Shown one piece after another: positions 41,006 to 49,018 of a DNA stretch of 64,000 nucleotides. Source of the DNA: CAVVAE01 sp963746185 (GTDB lineage: Bacteria; Actinomycetota; Actinomycetes; Propionibacteriales; Nocardioidaceae); NCBI GenBank assembly GCA_963746185.1, contig CAVVAE010000001.1:186001-250000 (forward strand), read 5' to 3'. Within the stretch, counting starts at the first letter, position 1; every line of letters starts with the position of its first letter. The notes under the pieces were generated by a model. The model had not been told where the DNA came from, did not search any database, and was given only the letters and a program-made list of their open reading frames with translations. The position numbers and the translations under genes are program-made.

Positions 41006-42109
41006 GTGCGAGTTTTGCTGGCCGGTGGTGGCTCTGCCGGTCATACGTCTCCGCTCATCGCGACCGCGGATGCTTTGCAGCGCAAGGTTCCGGGCGTCGA
41101 GATCCTCTGTTTGGGCACGGAGCGAGGACTCGAATCGCGCGTCATCCCCGAAGCGGGCTACCGGCTCGAGCTGATCCCCCCGGTGCCGTTGCCCCGCAAG
41201 CCGTCGATCGACCTGTTGCGCGTGCCGAGTCGGCTTCGCGGAGCGGTACGGGCGGCCGGAACCGTGGTCACCGAGTTCGACCCAGATGTGATCGTCGGCT
41301 TCGGCGGATACGTCTCAATGCCCGCATACCTGGCTGCCCGCAAAACCAAGCGCCCGTTGGTCATCCACGAAGGCAATGCGTTGCCGGGTATCACGAACCG
41401 GTTCGGTGCGCGCTTCTGCACGCGGCTCGTCGCCACGTCGTTTCCCGACACTCCGATCAAGCACGGCAGGTTCGTCGGACTTCCCATTCGTCGAGCGATC
41501 TCGACGCTCGATCGCGCCGGGATGCGATCGCTCGCTCGTGACCATTTCGGCCTCGAGCAAGGCCTGCCGACGCTGCTCGTGACCGGGGGTTCACAGGGCG
41601 CCAAACGCATCAACGACACGATCTCCGCGTCGGCTTCCGATTTCGCGGCAGCAGGTGTTCAGGTGCTGCACGTGATGGGTCTCAAGGGCGAGGTCAACCT
41701 GCCCGACGATCGTGGCGCCTCTGCACCGCCGTACGTCGTCGTCCCGTACGTCGACCGGATGGACCTGGCGTATGCCGCCGCCGACGCGATGGTCGGGCGT
41801 TCGGGCGCCAACTCCGTGACGGAGGCGGCATCGTTGGGGCTGCCTTCGGTGTTCGTGCCATTGCCGATCGGGAACGGCGAACAGGCCCTCAATGCCAAGG
41901 CCGTCGTCGATGCCGGCGGCGCGATCCTGGTCGACGACGGGGAGTTCACCCCCGGCTGGGTCAAGGCGCACCTCACGTCCTTGCTCACCGACCCTTCCCG
42001 GCTGGCAACGATGAGCGCCGCGTCGAGCGGCCTGATTCGCCGTGACGCAGACGAGGTGCTGGCCGACATGGTCGTCGCCGCGGCAGAGGCAGGATCGGCC
42101 AGCTCATGA
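41006..42109 (+). CDS. murG: Lipid II synthase MurG (UDP-GlcNAc transferase)
   Basis: 367 residues from GTG 41006, 11 bases after ftsW. It transfers GlcNAc to lipid I at the cytoplasmic membrane face. Family motifs are the glycine loop LLAGGGSAGHTSPLIATADAL, VIVGFGGYVSMPAYLAA with IHEGNALPGITNR, and the third loop LLVTGGSQGAKRIN. The donor-binding region is GRSGANSVTEAASLGLPSVFVPLP with NEQALNAK-like GNGEQALNAKAVVDAGGA. It overlaps murC by 4 bases. Confidence 0.96.
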   Translation: MRVLLAGGGSAGHTSPLIATADALQRKVPGVEILCLGTERGLESRVIPEAGYRLELIPPVPLPRKPSIDLLRVPSRLRGAVRAAGTVVTEFDPDVIVGFGGYVSMPAYLAARKTKRPLVIHEGNALPGITNRFGARFCTRLVATSFPDTPIKHGRFVGLPIRRAISTLDRAGMRSLARDHFGLEQGLPTLLVTGGSQGAKRINDTISASASDFAAAGVQVLHVMGLKGEVNLPDDRGASAPPYVVVPYVDRMDLAYAAADAMVGRSGANSVTEAASLGLPSVFVPLPIGNGEQALNAKAVVDAGGAILVDDGEFTPGWVKAHLTSLLTDPSRLATMSAASSGLIRRDADEVLADMVVAAAEAGSASS

Positions 42110-43551
42110 AGGTCGACGCCCCTGACGTGATCGAGCCCTGTGAGGAGCTCGGTCACGTGCACTTCGTCGGTGTCGGCGGCGCCGCGTTGTCGGGGATCGC
42201 CCGGGTTATGGCCGGGCGCGGTGTCACGGTGACGGGAAGCGATGCCAAGGACTCGGCGTTGCTCGACTCGCTCCGGGCGATCGGGGTCGTGTGCTGGGTG
42301 GGCCATGACGCTTCACACGTCGACGGAGCCGACACCGTCGTCGTGTCCACAGCGATCAAGGAAGACAACCCCGAGGTCGTGCGTGCGAGGGAGATGGGAG
42401 TTCGGTTGTGGCCGCGTTCCGCGGCGGTGCAGTCCTTGTTGCTCGGCCACACGGCGGTCATCGTCACGGGCACTCACGGCAAGACGACCACCACGTCGAT
42501 GCTCGCGACGGCACTGATCTCGACAGGTGCCGATCCGTCGTACGCGATCGGTTCGACGTTGACGGCGTCCGGTCTCAACGCGGCCGCGGGTTCGGGGGAC
42601 ATCTTTGTCGCCGAAGGCGATGAGAGCGACGAGGCGATCCTGGTCTACACGCCGTCGGGAGCGATCGTTACGAACGTCGATGCCGACCACCTCGACTACT
42701 TCGACACCCCGGAGGCCTACGCGGCCGTCTTCGACGAGTTCGTGAAGCGAATCCAACCTGGCGGCTTCCTCGTTTGTTGTGTCGACGACCCTGGGGCCGC
42801 GCGGCTTGCCGACCTCGCGAAGTCGTACGACGTCGACGTGCTGCGTGTCGGCCAGGCGCCCGGGTGCGACTTCCGGGCCACCGCCCTGGCGTTCGTCGGC
42901 GAGACCTCGACGTTCAACGTCTCTGACCATGGCAAGAGCCTCGGCGCTGTCACGCTCCAGGTGCCCGGGATCAACTACGTCATTGACTCACTCGCCGCTT
43001 TGGCTGCCGGGCTGCGACTCGGCTTCAGCTTCGATGAGCTGGCTGTCGGACTCGCGAGCTTCCGGGGGAGTGCGCGGCGGATGGAGTTCAAGGGCGCAGT
43101 GGGTTCCGTGCGCGTCTACGACAGCTATGCGCACCACCCTGCGGAGATTGCGGGTGACCTGCAAGCGGCTCGAGCCGTCGCCGGTGAAGACCGTCTCGTG
43201 GTCTGCTACCAGCCGCATCTCTTCAGCCGCACCAGGATCTTCGGTGCCGCCATGGGTGTGGCACTGACTGCGGCCGACGATGTCGTCGTGATGGACGTCT
43301 ATGCCGCTCGCGAGACACCCGAGCCCGGCATCACCGGCGCAACCGTGGCCGACGCTGTGAACCTCCCGACCGGACACGTGTGGTTCGAACCGCAATGGGA
43401 CAGAGTGGCCGAGCGAGTTGCCGAGCTGGCTACGCAGCACACAGTTGTGCTCACGATGGGCGCGGGCGACGTGACCGAGATCGGGCCGCAGGTGTTGGCC
43501 TTGCTGGCGGGGCGCGACGGGGAGGGGATCGCTGATGGCGACCGGCTCTGA
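42106..43551 (+). CDS. murC: UDP-N-acetylmuramate-L-alanine ligase MurC
   Basis: 481 residues. It adds L-Ala to UDP-MurNAc, the first amino acid of the stem peptide. Features: HFVGVGGAALSGIARVMAGRG (Rossmann loop), P-loop VTGTHGKTTTTSMLA, FVAEGDESDEAIL, NVDADHLDYFDTPEA, and the C-terminal VYDSYAHHPAEIAGDLQAAR followed by VCYQPHLFSRTR. It overlaps murG by 4 bases and ftsQ by 17 bases, consistent with translational coupling. Confidence 0.96.
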   Translation: MKVDAPDVIEPCEELGHVHFVGVGGAALSGIARVMAGRGVTVTGSDAKDSALLDSLRAIGVVCWVGHDASHVDGADTVVVSTAIKEDNPEVVRAREMGVRLWPRSAAVQSLLLGHTAVIVTGTHGKTTTTSMLATALISTGADPSYAIGSTLTASGLNAAAGSGDIFVAEGDESDEAILVYTPSGAIVTNVDADHLDYFDTPEAYAAVFDEFVKRIQPGGFLVCCVDDPGAARLADLAKSYDVDVLRVGQAPGCDFRATALAFVGETSTFNVSDHGKSLGAVTLQVPGINYVIDSLAALAAGLRLGFSFDELAVGLASFRGSARRMEFKGAVGSVRVYDSYAHHPAEIAGDLQAARAVAGEDRLVVCYQPHLFSRTRIFGAAMGVALTAADDVVVMDVYAARETPEPGITGATVADAVNLPTGHVWFEPQWDRVAERVAELATQHTVVLTMGAGDVTEIGPQVLALLAGRDGEGIADGDRL

Positions 43552-44251
43552 CCCCTCCCGGTTTACCAAACTGCAATGGCGGAGACGGCTGCGCAGAGCC
43601 CGTCCGATCCTGATCATGGTCGGTTCACTTACGGTGGTGGCGTTGGCCGGATGGGCCGTCTTCTTCTCCTCGTGGCTGGCCACCGACAAGGTCGACGTCG
43701 AAGGCGTCGAGCACCTCTCGACCTACGAGGTGTTAGCAGCTGCCGATGTCGATCTCGGCGTACCCCTGGCTCGGATCGACATCGACGCGGTGCGAGATCG
43801 AGTCTCCGAGGTACCCGCCGTCGCCGACGTGTCCGTGCACCGTTCGTGGCCGCACACGTTGACGATCTCGGTTTCCGAACGGGCTCCGGTCGCCACGTTG
43901 CACAAGGACGGTTGGTGGCTCATGGACAGCGAGGGCGTGATGTTCCGCAGGTCTGCGCATCGTGACCCGTCGCTGCCCGTCGTCGCGTTCGAGGGGACGC
44001 TCGACGACCAGGCTCGGCGCGAGGTGGCGGCTGTCATCGCGGCGTTGCCGGCCTCGGTGATCGACGACATGAAACGGGTGCGAGCTCACTCGATGGACTC
44101 GATCTCCCTGATGCTTCGCGATGGCAAGGAGGTCGTGTGGGGGAGCGCGGCCGAGTCGGATCGGAAGGTCGAGGTGCTCGCTGTGCTGTTGCGGCAGCGG
44201 GCGAAGGTGTACGACGTCAGCGTTCCCGAACAGCCAACCACGCAACGTTGA
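43535..44251 (+). CDS. ftsQ: Cell division protein FtsQ
   Basis: 238 residues. A basic cytoplasmic N-terminus, one membrane helix (ILIMVGSLTVVALAGWAVFF, about 24-44), then a POTRA domain (VDVEGVEHLSTYEVLAAADVDLGVPLARIDIDAV...VSVHRSWPHTLTISVSERAPVA) and a beta domain. FtsQ links early and late divisome proteins and holds the FtsL/FtsB pair. It begins inside the end of murC. The gene is followed by a 286-base region carrying the ftsZ promoter. Confidence 0.92.
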   Translation: MATGSDPSRFTKLQWRRRLRRARPILIMVGSLTVVALAGWAVFFSSWLATDKVDVEGVEHLSTYEVLAAADVDLGVPLARIDIDAVRDRVSEVPAVADVSVHRSWPHTLTISVSERAPVATLHKDGWWLMDSEGVMFRRSAHRDPSLPVVAFEGTLDDQARREVAAVIAALPASVIDDMKRVRAHSMDSISLMLRDGKEVVWGSAAESDRKVEVLAVLLRQRAKVYDVSVPEQPTTQR

Positions 44252-44303
44252 ACACCCGCCGGTTTGTCGGTGGCCAGGACGCGGCGCGATGAATTCGAGA
44301 GAT

Positions 44304-44319
44304 CGCCGCACGTGCGGCG
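44304..44319. repeat. Perfect 16-base palindrome CGCCGCACGTGCGGCG upstream of ftsZ
   Basis: It is fully self-complementary with a CACGTG core and no loop. It lies 53 bases after the ftsQ stop and 53 bases before the TTGACATAA element. A protein-binding site seems more likely than a terminator because a hairpin would have no proper loop. Confidence 0.6.
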
Positions 44320-44371
44320 TGTCGGCTTCGTGGCGGGTGTCGGGTGACCTACGTTTTAGCGCAACGCGAGG

Positions 44372-44407
44372 TTGACATAACTATAACTCTCTACTTGAGG
44401 GTAAGAG
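44372..44407 (+). promoter_or_regulatory. ftsZ promoter region (TTGACATAACTATAAC element)
   Basis: TTGACA (44372-44377) is a perfect -35, followed directly by TATAAC and a dyad with outer arms AACTCT and AGAGTT (44385-44409). A TTGACATAA...TAA...TTGAGG block upstream of ftsZ recurs in actinobacteria as far as I recall. I cannot assign the -10: TATAAC is too close to TTGACA, and no good hexamer lies at 16-18 bases. The leader to the GTG is about 130 bases and shows no ORF I can support. Confidence 0.6.
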
Positions 44408-44537
44408 TTGGACCCAATCTCGAGGACTTCCCCGCAGCCTCCTGGATCGAGCACGGGCCCAGGACAGCAAGCAACAGTTTCCAACCCAGTTCCTCGCCGT
44501 GGCGGGGAAGCGATCATCGCAACGAGAGGCATGTGCC

Positions 44538-45734
44538 GTGGCAGCACCGCAGAACTATCTGGCGGTCATCAAGGTTGTGGGTATCGGCGGTGGTGGAGTC
44601 AATGCCGTCAACCGGATGATCGAAGTCGGACTCCGCGGGGTGGAGTTCATCGCTATCAACACCGACGCGCAGGCACTGCTTATGAGCGATGCCGACGTGA
44701 AGCTCGACATCGGCCGGGAACTGACCCGAGGTCTGGGCGCCGGGGCTGACCCCGGCGTGGGCGGCAGAGCCGCCGACGACCACGCCGAAGAGATCGAAGA
44801 GGTCATCAAGGGCGCCGACATGGTGTTCGTGACCGCTGGCGAAGGCGGTGGCACCGGCACCGGTGGTGCACCGATCGTCGCCAGAATCGCTCGCTCGCTC
44901 GGTGCCCTCACGATTGGTGTCGTCACGCGACCGTTCGCGTTCGAGGGTCGCCGTCGCGCCAACCAAGCAGAGGAAGGCATCTCCGCGCTTCGCGAAGAGG
45001 TCGACACTCTCATCGTCATTCCCAACGACCGACTCCTGTCCATTTCCGACCGCAACGTCAGCGTGCTCGACGCGTTCAAGCAGGCCGACCAGGTGCTGTT
45101 GCAAGGTGTCTCCGGCATCACCGACCTGATCACGACCCCCGGGCTGATCAACCTCGACTTCGCCGACGTGAAGTCCGTGATGTCGAACGCCGGCTCGGCG
45201 TTGATGGGGATCGGCCGTGCCAACGGCGACGACCGCGCCGTCGTTGCAGCAGAGATGGCAGTGTCCAGCCCGCTGCTTGAAGCGTCCATCGACGGTGCCC
45301 ATGGCGTGTTGTTGTCGATCTCCGGCGGCTCAGACCTTGGGTTGTTCGAGATTAACGAAGCCGCGGCTCTGGTGTCGCAGGCAGCGCATGCCGACGCGAA
45401 CATCATCTTCGGTGCCGTCATTGATGACGCCCTCGGTGATGAGGTTCGGGTCACGGTCATCGCGGCCGGCTTCGACGGTGGGATGCCCAAGCGTCGTGAC
45501 CAGTCGCAACCCGCGCTGCGCCGCGAGAGCAATGGGACGCCCGAGCCTGGCAGATTGCCGCAAGCCGTCGTGGCTCCGACCGACGGCCCAGCTCCAGCGG
45601 AGCAGCCGGCAGTTGCGGCGGCACCGCAGCCGCAGGCACCGGCGCCGGCGGCTCAGGCACCGAAGCAGCGACAACCACGCGCGATCCCGTTCGACGACAA
45701 CGAGGACCTCGACGTCCCCGACTTCCTCAAGTAG
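44538..45734 (+). CDS. ftsZ: Cell division GTPase FtsZ
   Basis: 398 residues from GTG 44538, behind GAGAGG (44524-44529); the protein then starts MAAPQNYLAVIKVVGIGGGG, as in other actinobacterial FtsZ. The tubulin GTP signature GGGTGTG is at 103-109; the T7 synergy loop is NLDFADVKSVM. A Pro/Ala/Gln-rich linker of about 65 residues precedes the conserved C-terminal peptide DLDVPDFLK, which binds SepF and FtsW. It forms the Z-ring. It has its own promoter region and is followed after 3 bases by pgeF. Confidence 0.97.
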   Translation: MAAPQNYLAVIKVVGIGGGGVNAVNRMIEVGLRGVEFIAINTDAQALLMSDADVKLDIGRELTRGLGAGADPGVGGRAADDHAEEIEEVIKGADMVFVTAGEGGGTGTGGAPIVARIARSLGALTIGVVTRPFAFEGRRRANQAEEGISALREEVDTLIVIPNDRLLSISDRNVSVLDAFKQADQVLLQGVSGITDLITTPGLINLDFADVKSVMSNAGSALMGIGRANGDDRAVVAAEMAVSSPLLEASIDGAHGVLLSISGGSDLGLFEINEAAALVSQAAHADANIIFGAVIDDALGDEVRVTVIAAGFDGGMPKRRDQSQPALRRESNGTPEPGRLPQAVVAPTDGPAPAEQPAVAAAPQPQAPAPAAQAPKQRQPRAIPFDDNEDLDVPDFLK

Positions 45735-45737
45735 TCC

Positions 45738-46475
45738 GTGTTCGCTCGCCGCGACCACACCCGGGCCGATGCGGGGCGCGTCGACCTCGCGTTCACCGAC
45801 CGACACGGCGGAGTCAGCACAGAGCCGTTCGACAGTTTTGACCTGAGCCGATCCAGGCCGGGTCGAGACGATGAGCTGCAGGCCAACCTCGACTTGTTGG
45901 CAAAGGAATTCGGAGTAGCTGGGTTTGCCACCATGCACCAGATGCACGGCGCCGACGTCGTCGAAGTGTCGGCGCCTGGACCGGTCGCGACCCCGTGCGA
46001 TGCGCTGATCACGACCCAGACCGACGTTGCCCTGTGCGTCCGGGTCGGAGACTGCGTACCCGTCATACTCGCCGACGCCGAGTGCGGAGTTGTTGGCGTC
46101 GCGCATGCAGGAAGGCCCGGTGTGGTGGCTGGCGTCGTACCCGCGGCGGTCGACGCGATGCGCCAGCGCGGTGCCGAAAGGATCGAAGCCTGGGTGGGCC
46201 CGCGGGTATGCGGGGGGTGCTACGAAGTCCCCGCATCGATGCGCGACGACGTCGCAGCCGTGGTTCCCGCGGCCTACGCCTGCACCACGTGGGGCACACC
46301 CTCGGTCGATATCGGTGCCGCTGTTCATCACCAGCTGCTGGCCGCCGGCTGCACGGTGTACGACCGTGGCCGATGCACGGTCGAGTCGCCCGACCTCTAC
46401 TCACATCGCCGCGATGCAGAACGGTCAGGTCGGTTCGCCGGGATCGTCGTACGCCGGGGAGGGGACCGTGACTGA
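45738..46475 (+). CDS. pgeF: PgeF/YfiH family protein (multicopper polyphenol oxidase fold; purine nucleoside/peptidoglycan editing enzyme)
   Basis: 245 residues. Family signatures are VDLAFTDRHGGVSTEPFDSFDLSRSR, the metal-binding His in MHQMHGADVVEV, the Cys in ALCVRVGDCVPVILAD, and HAGRPGVVAGVV plus GPRVCGGCYEVP. In E. coli YfiH removes wrongly added L-Ser from UDP-MurNAc precursors; related proteins are purine nucleoside phosphorylases. Its place after ftsZ fits the wall-editing role. It overlaps yggS by 8 bases. Confidence 0.9.
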   Translation: MFARRDHTRADAGRVDLAFTDRHGGVSTEPFDSFDLSRSRPGRDDELQANLDLLAKEFGVAGFATMHQMHGADVVEVSAPGPVATPCDALITTQTDVALCVRVGDCVPVILADAECGVVGVAHAGRPGVVAGVVPAAVDAMRQRGAERIEAWVGPRVCGGCYEVPASMRDDVAAVVPAAYACTTWGTPSVDIGAAVHHQLLAAGCTVYDRGRCTVESPDLYSHRRDAERSGRFAGIVVRRGGDRD

Positions 46476-47175
46476 CGCAAGACGTGACGAGATCGAGTCC
46501 GGCCTTCAGGCGGTGCGGCAGCGGATGGCCGAGGCGGCCGAAGCGTCTGGACGCAGCGCTGATGCGCTGACCCTGGTCGTCGTGACGAAGTCCTGGCCGG
46601 CGAGTGACATCGAGATCCTCCATGATCTCGGCGTCAACAACATTGCCGAGAACAAACATCAGGAGGCCACCGACAAGGTCGGCGGTCTTGCGACGCGCGA
46701 GATTCGGTGGCACTTCGTGGGCCGGATCCAGTCCAACAAGGCGAGCAGGATCGCCGAGTACGCCGATGTCGTGCACTCGGTCGACTCGGTGCGTGTGGCA
46801 CACCGGCTCAACTCAGGCGCCCACCAGTACGACCGCACCGTTGACTGCTTCATCCAGGTGAGCCTCGATCCGCCCAGCCAGCAACGAGGCCGCGGAGGCG
46901 TGCCGCCGTCGGAGATCGAGGAGCTCGCCTACACAGTGAAGACGGCCGGCGGGTTGCGACTGCTCGGCGTGATGGGGGTGGCGCCGCTCGGCAAGGACGC
47001 GGGTCCGGCCTACGAGCGACTGGTCGAGGTGAGCCGACGACTTCAGGCCGTGCACCCTGACGCGACCGCAGTGTCGGCGGGAATGAGTGACGACTTCGAT
47101 CAAGCCATAAAAGCCGGTGCAACACACGTGCGTGTCGGCCGCGCGATACTCGGTGAGCGGCATCGGCTCGGGTAA
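46468..47175 (+). CDS. yggS: YggS-family PLP homeostasis protein
   Basis: 235 residues from GTG 46468, behind GGGGAGGGG within the end of pgeF. PLP is bound by the Lys in LTLVVVTKSWPASDIEILHDLG; NIAENKHQEATDK (usually GENYVQE) and WHFVGRIQSNKASRIAEYADVVHSVDS are family motifs; the end is SAGMSDDFDQAIKAGATHVRVGRAILGER. It buffers free pyridoxal phosphate. Located between pgeF and sepF, as in other actinobacteria and Gram-positives. Confidence 0.93.
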   Translation: MTDARRDEIESGLQAVRQRMAEAAEASGRSADALTLVVVTKSWPASDIEILHDLGVNNIAENKHQEATDKVGGLATREIRWHFVGRIQSNKASRIAEYADVVHSVDSVRVAHRLNSGAHQYDRTVDCFIQVSLDPPSQQRGRGGVPPSEIEELAYTVKTAGGLRLLGVMGVAPLGKDAGPAYERLVEVSRRLQAVHPDATAVSAGMSDDFDQAIKAGATHVRVGRAILGERHRLG

Positions 47176-47245
47176 TGTCAGATCAGGCAGCAGCGCTGAA
47201 TCAGCGACCAGGCTGCATCAACGATGAGGTGGAGGAACCGAGGTC

Positions 47246-47722
47246 ATGCCGGGTGCAATGCGCAAGGTCGGGGTATACCTGGGCCTGCTCGAAGACACGG
47301 ACCGCTACGAAGACGACTACTACGCCGAGGACGACATGTCGCAGGACACGTCCGCCCGACCGGTGCAGGCGGTGCGCGACGACCGTCCGGCTCCGGTGGC
47401 CTCTCTGTCCGAGCGTCGTCGACCGACCCAGGTGGTGACGGAGTTGTCTCGAATCACGACGCTCCACCCGCGCAACTACAACGAAGCGCGCACGATCGGC
47501 GAGCACTTCCGCGAAGGCATTCCGGTGATCATGAACCTGTCGGAGATGGACGACAGCGACGCCAAGCGCCTCGTAGACTTCTCTGCGGGTCTGGTTTTCG
47601 CCACCCGAGGCACGATCGAACGCGTGACGAGCAAAGTCTTCCTGCTCTCGCCTCCCAACGTCACCGTGGCCGCTGAGGACAAACAGCGCATCGCCGAGGG
47701 CGGATTCTTCAACCAAAGCTAG
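47246..47722 (+). CDS. sepF: Cell division protein SepF
   Basis: 158 residues. The N-terminal MPGAMRKVGVYLGLLEDTDRYE is the membrane-targeting helix, followed by an acidic Asp/Tyr linker (about 20-45). The SepF core is TTLHPRNYNEARTIGEHFREGIPVIMNLSEMDDSDAKRLVDFSAGLVFATRGTIERV and binds the FtsZ C-terminal peptide. It anchors FtsZ to the membrane in actinobacteria, which lack FtsA. A GGAGG-containing ribosome site is present. Confidence 0.95.
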   Translation: MPGAMRKVGVYLGLLEDTDRYEDDYYAEDDMSQDTSARPVQAVRDDRPAPVASLSERRRPTQVVTELSRITTLHPRNYNEARTIGEHFREGIPVIMNLSEMDDSDAKRLVDFSAGLVFATRGTIERVTSKVFLLSPPNVTVAAEDKQRIAEGGFFNQS

Positions 47723-47801
47723 AGGCTCGCTAAGCCTCCTGCGTCGAAATGCCCTTGGCTCATGTCTCGGCGGGCCGACTCCAACCTTTGTGGCGACCGT
47801 C

Positions 47802-47807
47802 TAGGCT
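47802..47807 (+). promoter_or_regulatory. -10 element TAGGCT of a leaderless promoter for yggT
   Basis: TAGGCT, 6 bases (GCATCC), GTG 47814. It gives yggT a start separate from the sepF transcript. Confidence 0.6.
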
Positions 47808-47813
47808 GCATCC

Positions 47814-48110
47814 GTGGTCGTCCTCGGCGTCATCATCGAACTCGTCCTGTGGTTCTACATCCTGCTCATCCTCGCGCGACTGGTAGCCGACTGGGTGCAG
47901 ATGTTCGCGAGGTCGTGGCATCCGCGTGGACCGATGCTGATCTTGCTGGAGATCATCTACTCGGCAACTGATCCGCCCATCAACCTCTTCCGAAAGTTTG
48001 TTCCACCTCTCCGACTGGGTGGTGCGGCGCTCGACCTTTCAGTCATTTTTGTGCTCTTGATTTGCTACGTTTTCCTGTACCTGAACCGCCGGACTCTGCT
48101 GCTCGGTTAG
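47814..48110 (+). CDS. yggT: YggT family membrane protein
   Basis: 98 residues with two YggT membrane helices: VVLGVIIELVLWFYILLILARLVADWV and LGGAALDLSVIFVLLICYVFLYL. Between them is the conserved loop LEIIYSATDPPINLFRKFVPPLRLGG. The family is found between sepF and divIVA in many Gram-positive and actinobacterial genomes and is thought to assist division-site or envelope functions; the exact role is unproven. GTG start with a -10 hexamer 6 bases upstream and no ribosome site. Confidence 0.92.
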   Translation: MVVLGVIIELVLWFYILLILARLVADWVQMFARSWHPRGPMLILLEIIYSATDPPINLFRKFVPPLRLGGAALDLSVIFVLLICYVFLYLNRRTLLLG

Positions 48111-48174
48111 GCTAGACAAGCGGTGTGGCACCCGTCAGACGCTCTCGATACGGAGTAGCGTGGCATCGCACGTA

Positions 48175-48180
48175 CATAAT
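48175..48180 (+). promoter_or_regulatory. Candidate -10 element CATAAT for divIVA
   Basis: CATAAT is 26 bases before the divIVA ATG, leaving room for the TGAGGTGAG ribosome site (48195-48203). No good -35 is visible at standard spacing. Confidence 0.45.
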
Positions 48181-48206
48181 CAGATTGGACTACCTGAGGT
48201 GAGCTC

Positions 48207-48956
48207 ATGCCGTTGACGCCCGAGGACGTACACAAGAAGACGTTTACGCCCGTCCGCTTGCGCGAGGGTTATGACATGGGGGAGGTCGATCAGTTCCTCG
48301 ATGAAGTTGAGGTCGAGCTCACCCGGCTACACCAGGAGAACGACGACCTGCGCAGCAAGCTCTCGACTGCCGCCACGTCGGCGCCAGCCGCCGCTCCTGC
48401 TGTGATGGAGCCGGTGCCGGAGCCCGAGCCGGAGCCCGAGCCAGTGAAGGAGCCGGAGCCCGTCTTGGCGGCCGTTCCTGCCCTGCCCGCCGTCACCACC
48501 GTGCCTGAAGCCTCCAGCGCAGCCGCGAGACTGCTGGAGATCGCCACTCACAACGCCGACCAGCTGGTCGACGAGGCGAAGAACGAGGCCGACAAGATCC
48601 TCGGCGAGGCGCGCATCAAGTCCGAGCGCCTCGAAGCCGACTCCAAGGCGAAGAGCGAGCGCGTCGAGTCCGACGCGCGCACGCGCGCTGAGAAGCTCGA
48701 TGCTGAGACGTCCGAGCGCCGGAGCACACTGTTCGGCCAGCTCGAGCGCGACAAGGACAACCTCGCCCGTGAGCTCGAAGACCTTCGTGCGTTCGAGCGT
48801 GAGTACCGCAGCCGGTTGAAGGGCTACTTCCAGGCCCAGTTGCGTGCGCTCGACGGCCAGGGCGACGGCGAGGTTCCGCTCACCCCTGCTGCCGACGGAG
48901 AGACGCCACGTCGTCTGCGTGAGCTACTCGGCGAAGACCAGCAGCAACAGCACTGA
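48207..48956 (+). CDS. divIVA: Polar growth protein DivIVA (Wag31)
   Basis: 249 residues. The N-terminal lipid-binding domain MPLTPEDVHKKTFTPVRLREGYDMGEVDQFLDEVEVELTRL is almost invariant in the family. A Pro/Glu linker (about 60-95, repeats of PEPEP) leads to a long coiled coil (about 105-220) rich in Glu, Arg and Lys. The protein gathers at curved membrane at the poles and directs wall synthesis. The start has TGAGGTGAG. A terminator follows. Confidence 0.95.
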   Translation: MPLTPEDVHKKTFTPVRLREGYDMGEVDQFLDEVEVELTRLHQENDDLRSKLSTAATSAPAAAPAVMEPVPEPEPEPEPVKEPEPVLAAVPALPAVTTVPEASSAAARLLEIATHNADQLVDEAKNEADKILGEARIKSERLEADSKAKSERVESDARTRAEKLDAETSERRSTLFGQLERDKDNLARELEDLRAFEREYRSRLKGYFQAQLRALDGQGDGEVPLTPAADGETPRRLRELLGEDQQQQH

Positions 48957-48972
48957 GCCCAATCTGAGATAG

Positions 48973-49008
48973 CAACAGGGCCTCGACCACAAGGTCGGGG
49001 CCCTGTTG
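48973..49008. terminator. Two-way terminator between divIVA and ileS
   Basis: 16-base arms 48973-48988 and 48993-49008 pair with a single mismatch around ACAA, between stop codons of convergent genes. The right arm ends 10 bases before the ileS stop. GC-rich, no T-run. Confidence 0.8.
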
Positions 49009-49018
49009 CCGTCTGGAC

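Noticed and set aside
44383..44388. TATAAC as the -10 paired with TTGACA 44372-44377
   Set aside because: Only 5 bases separate them, far too short for one promoter; the true -10 is left open.
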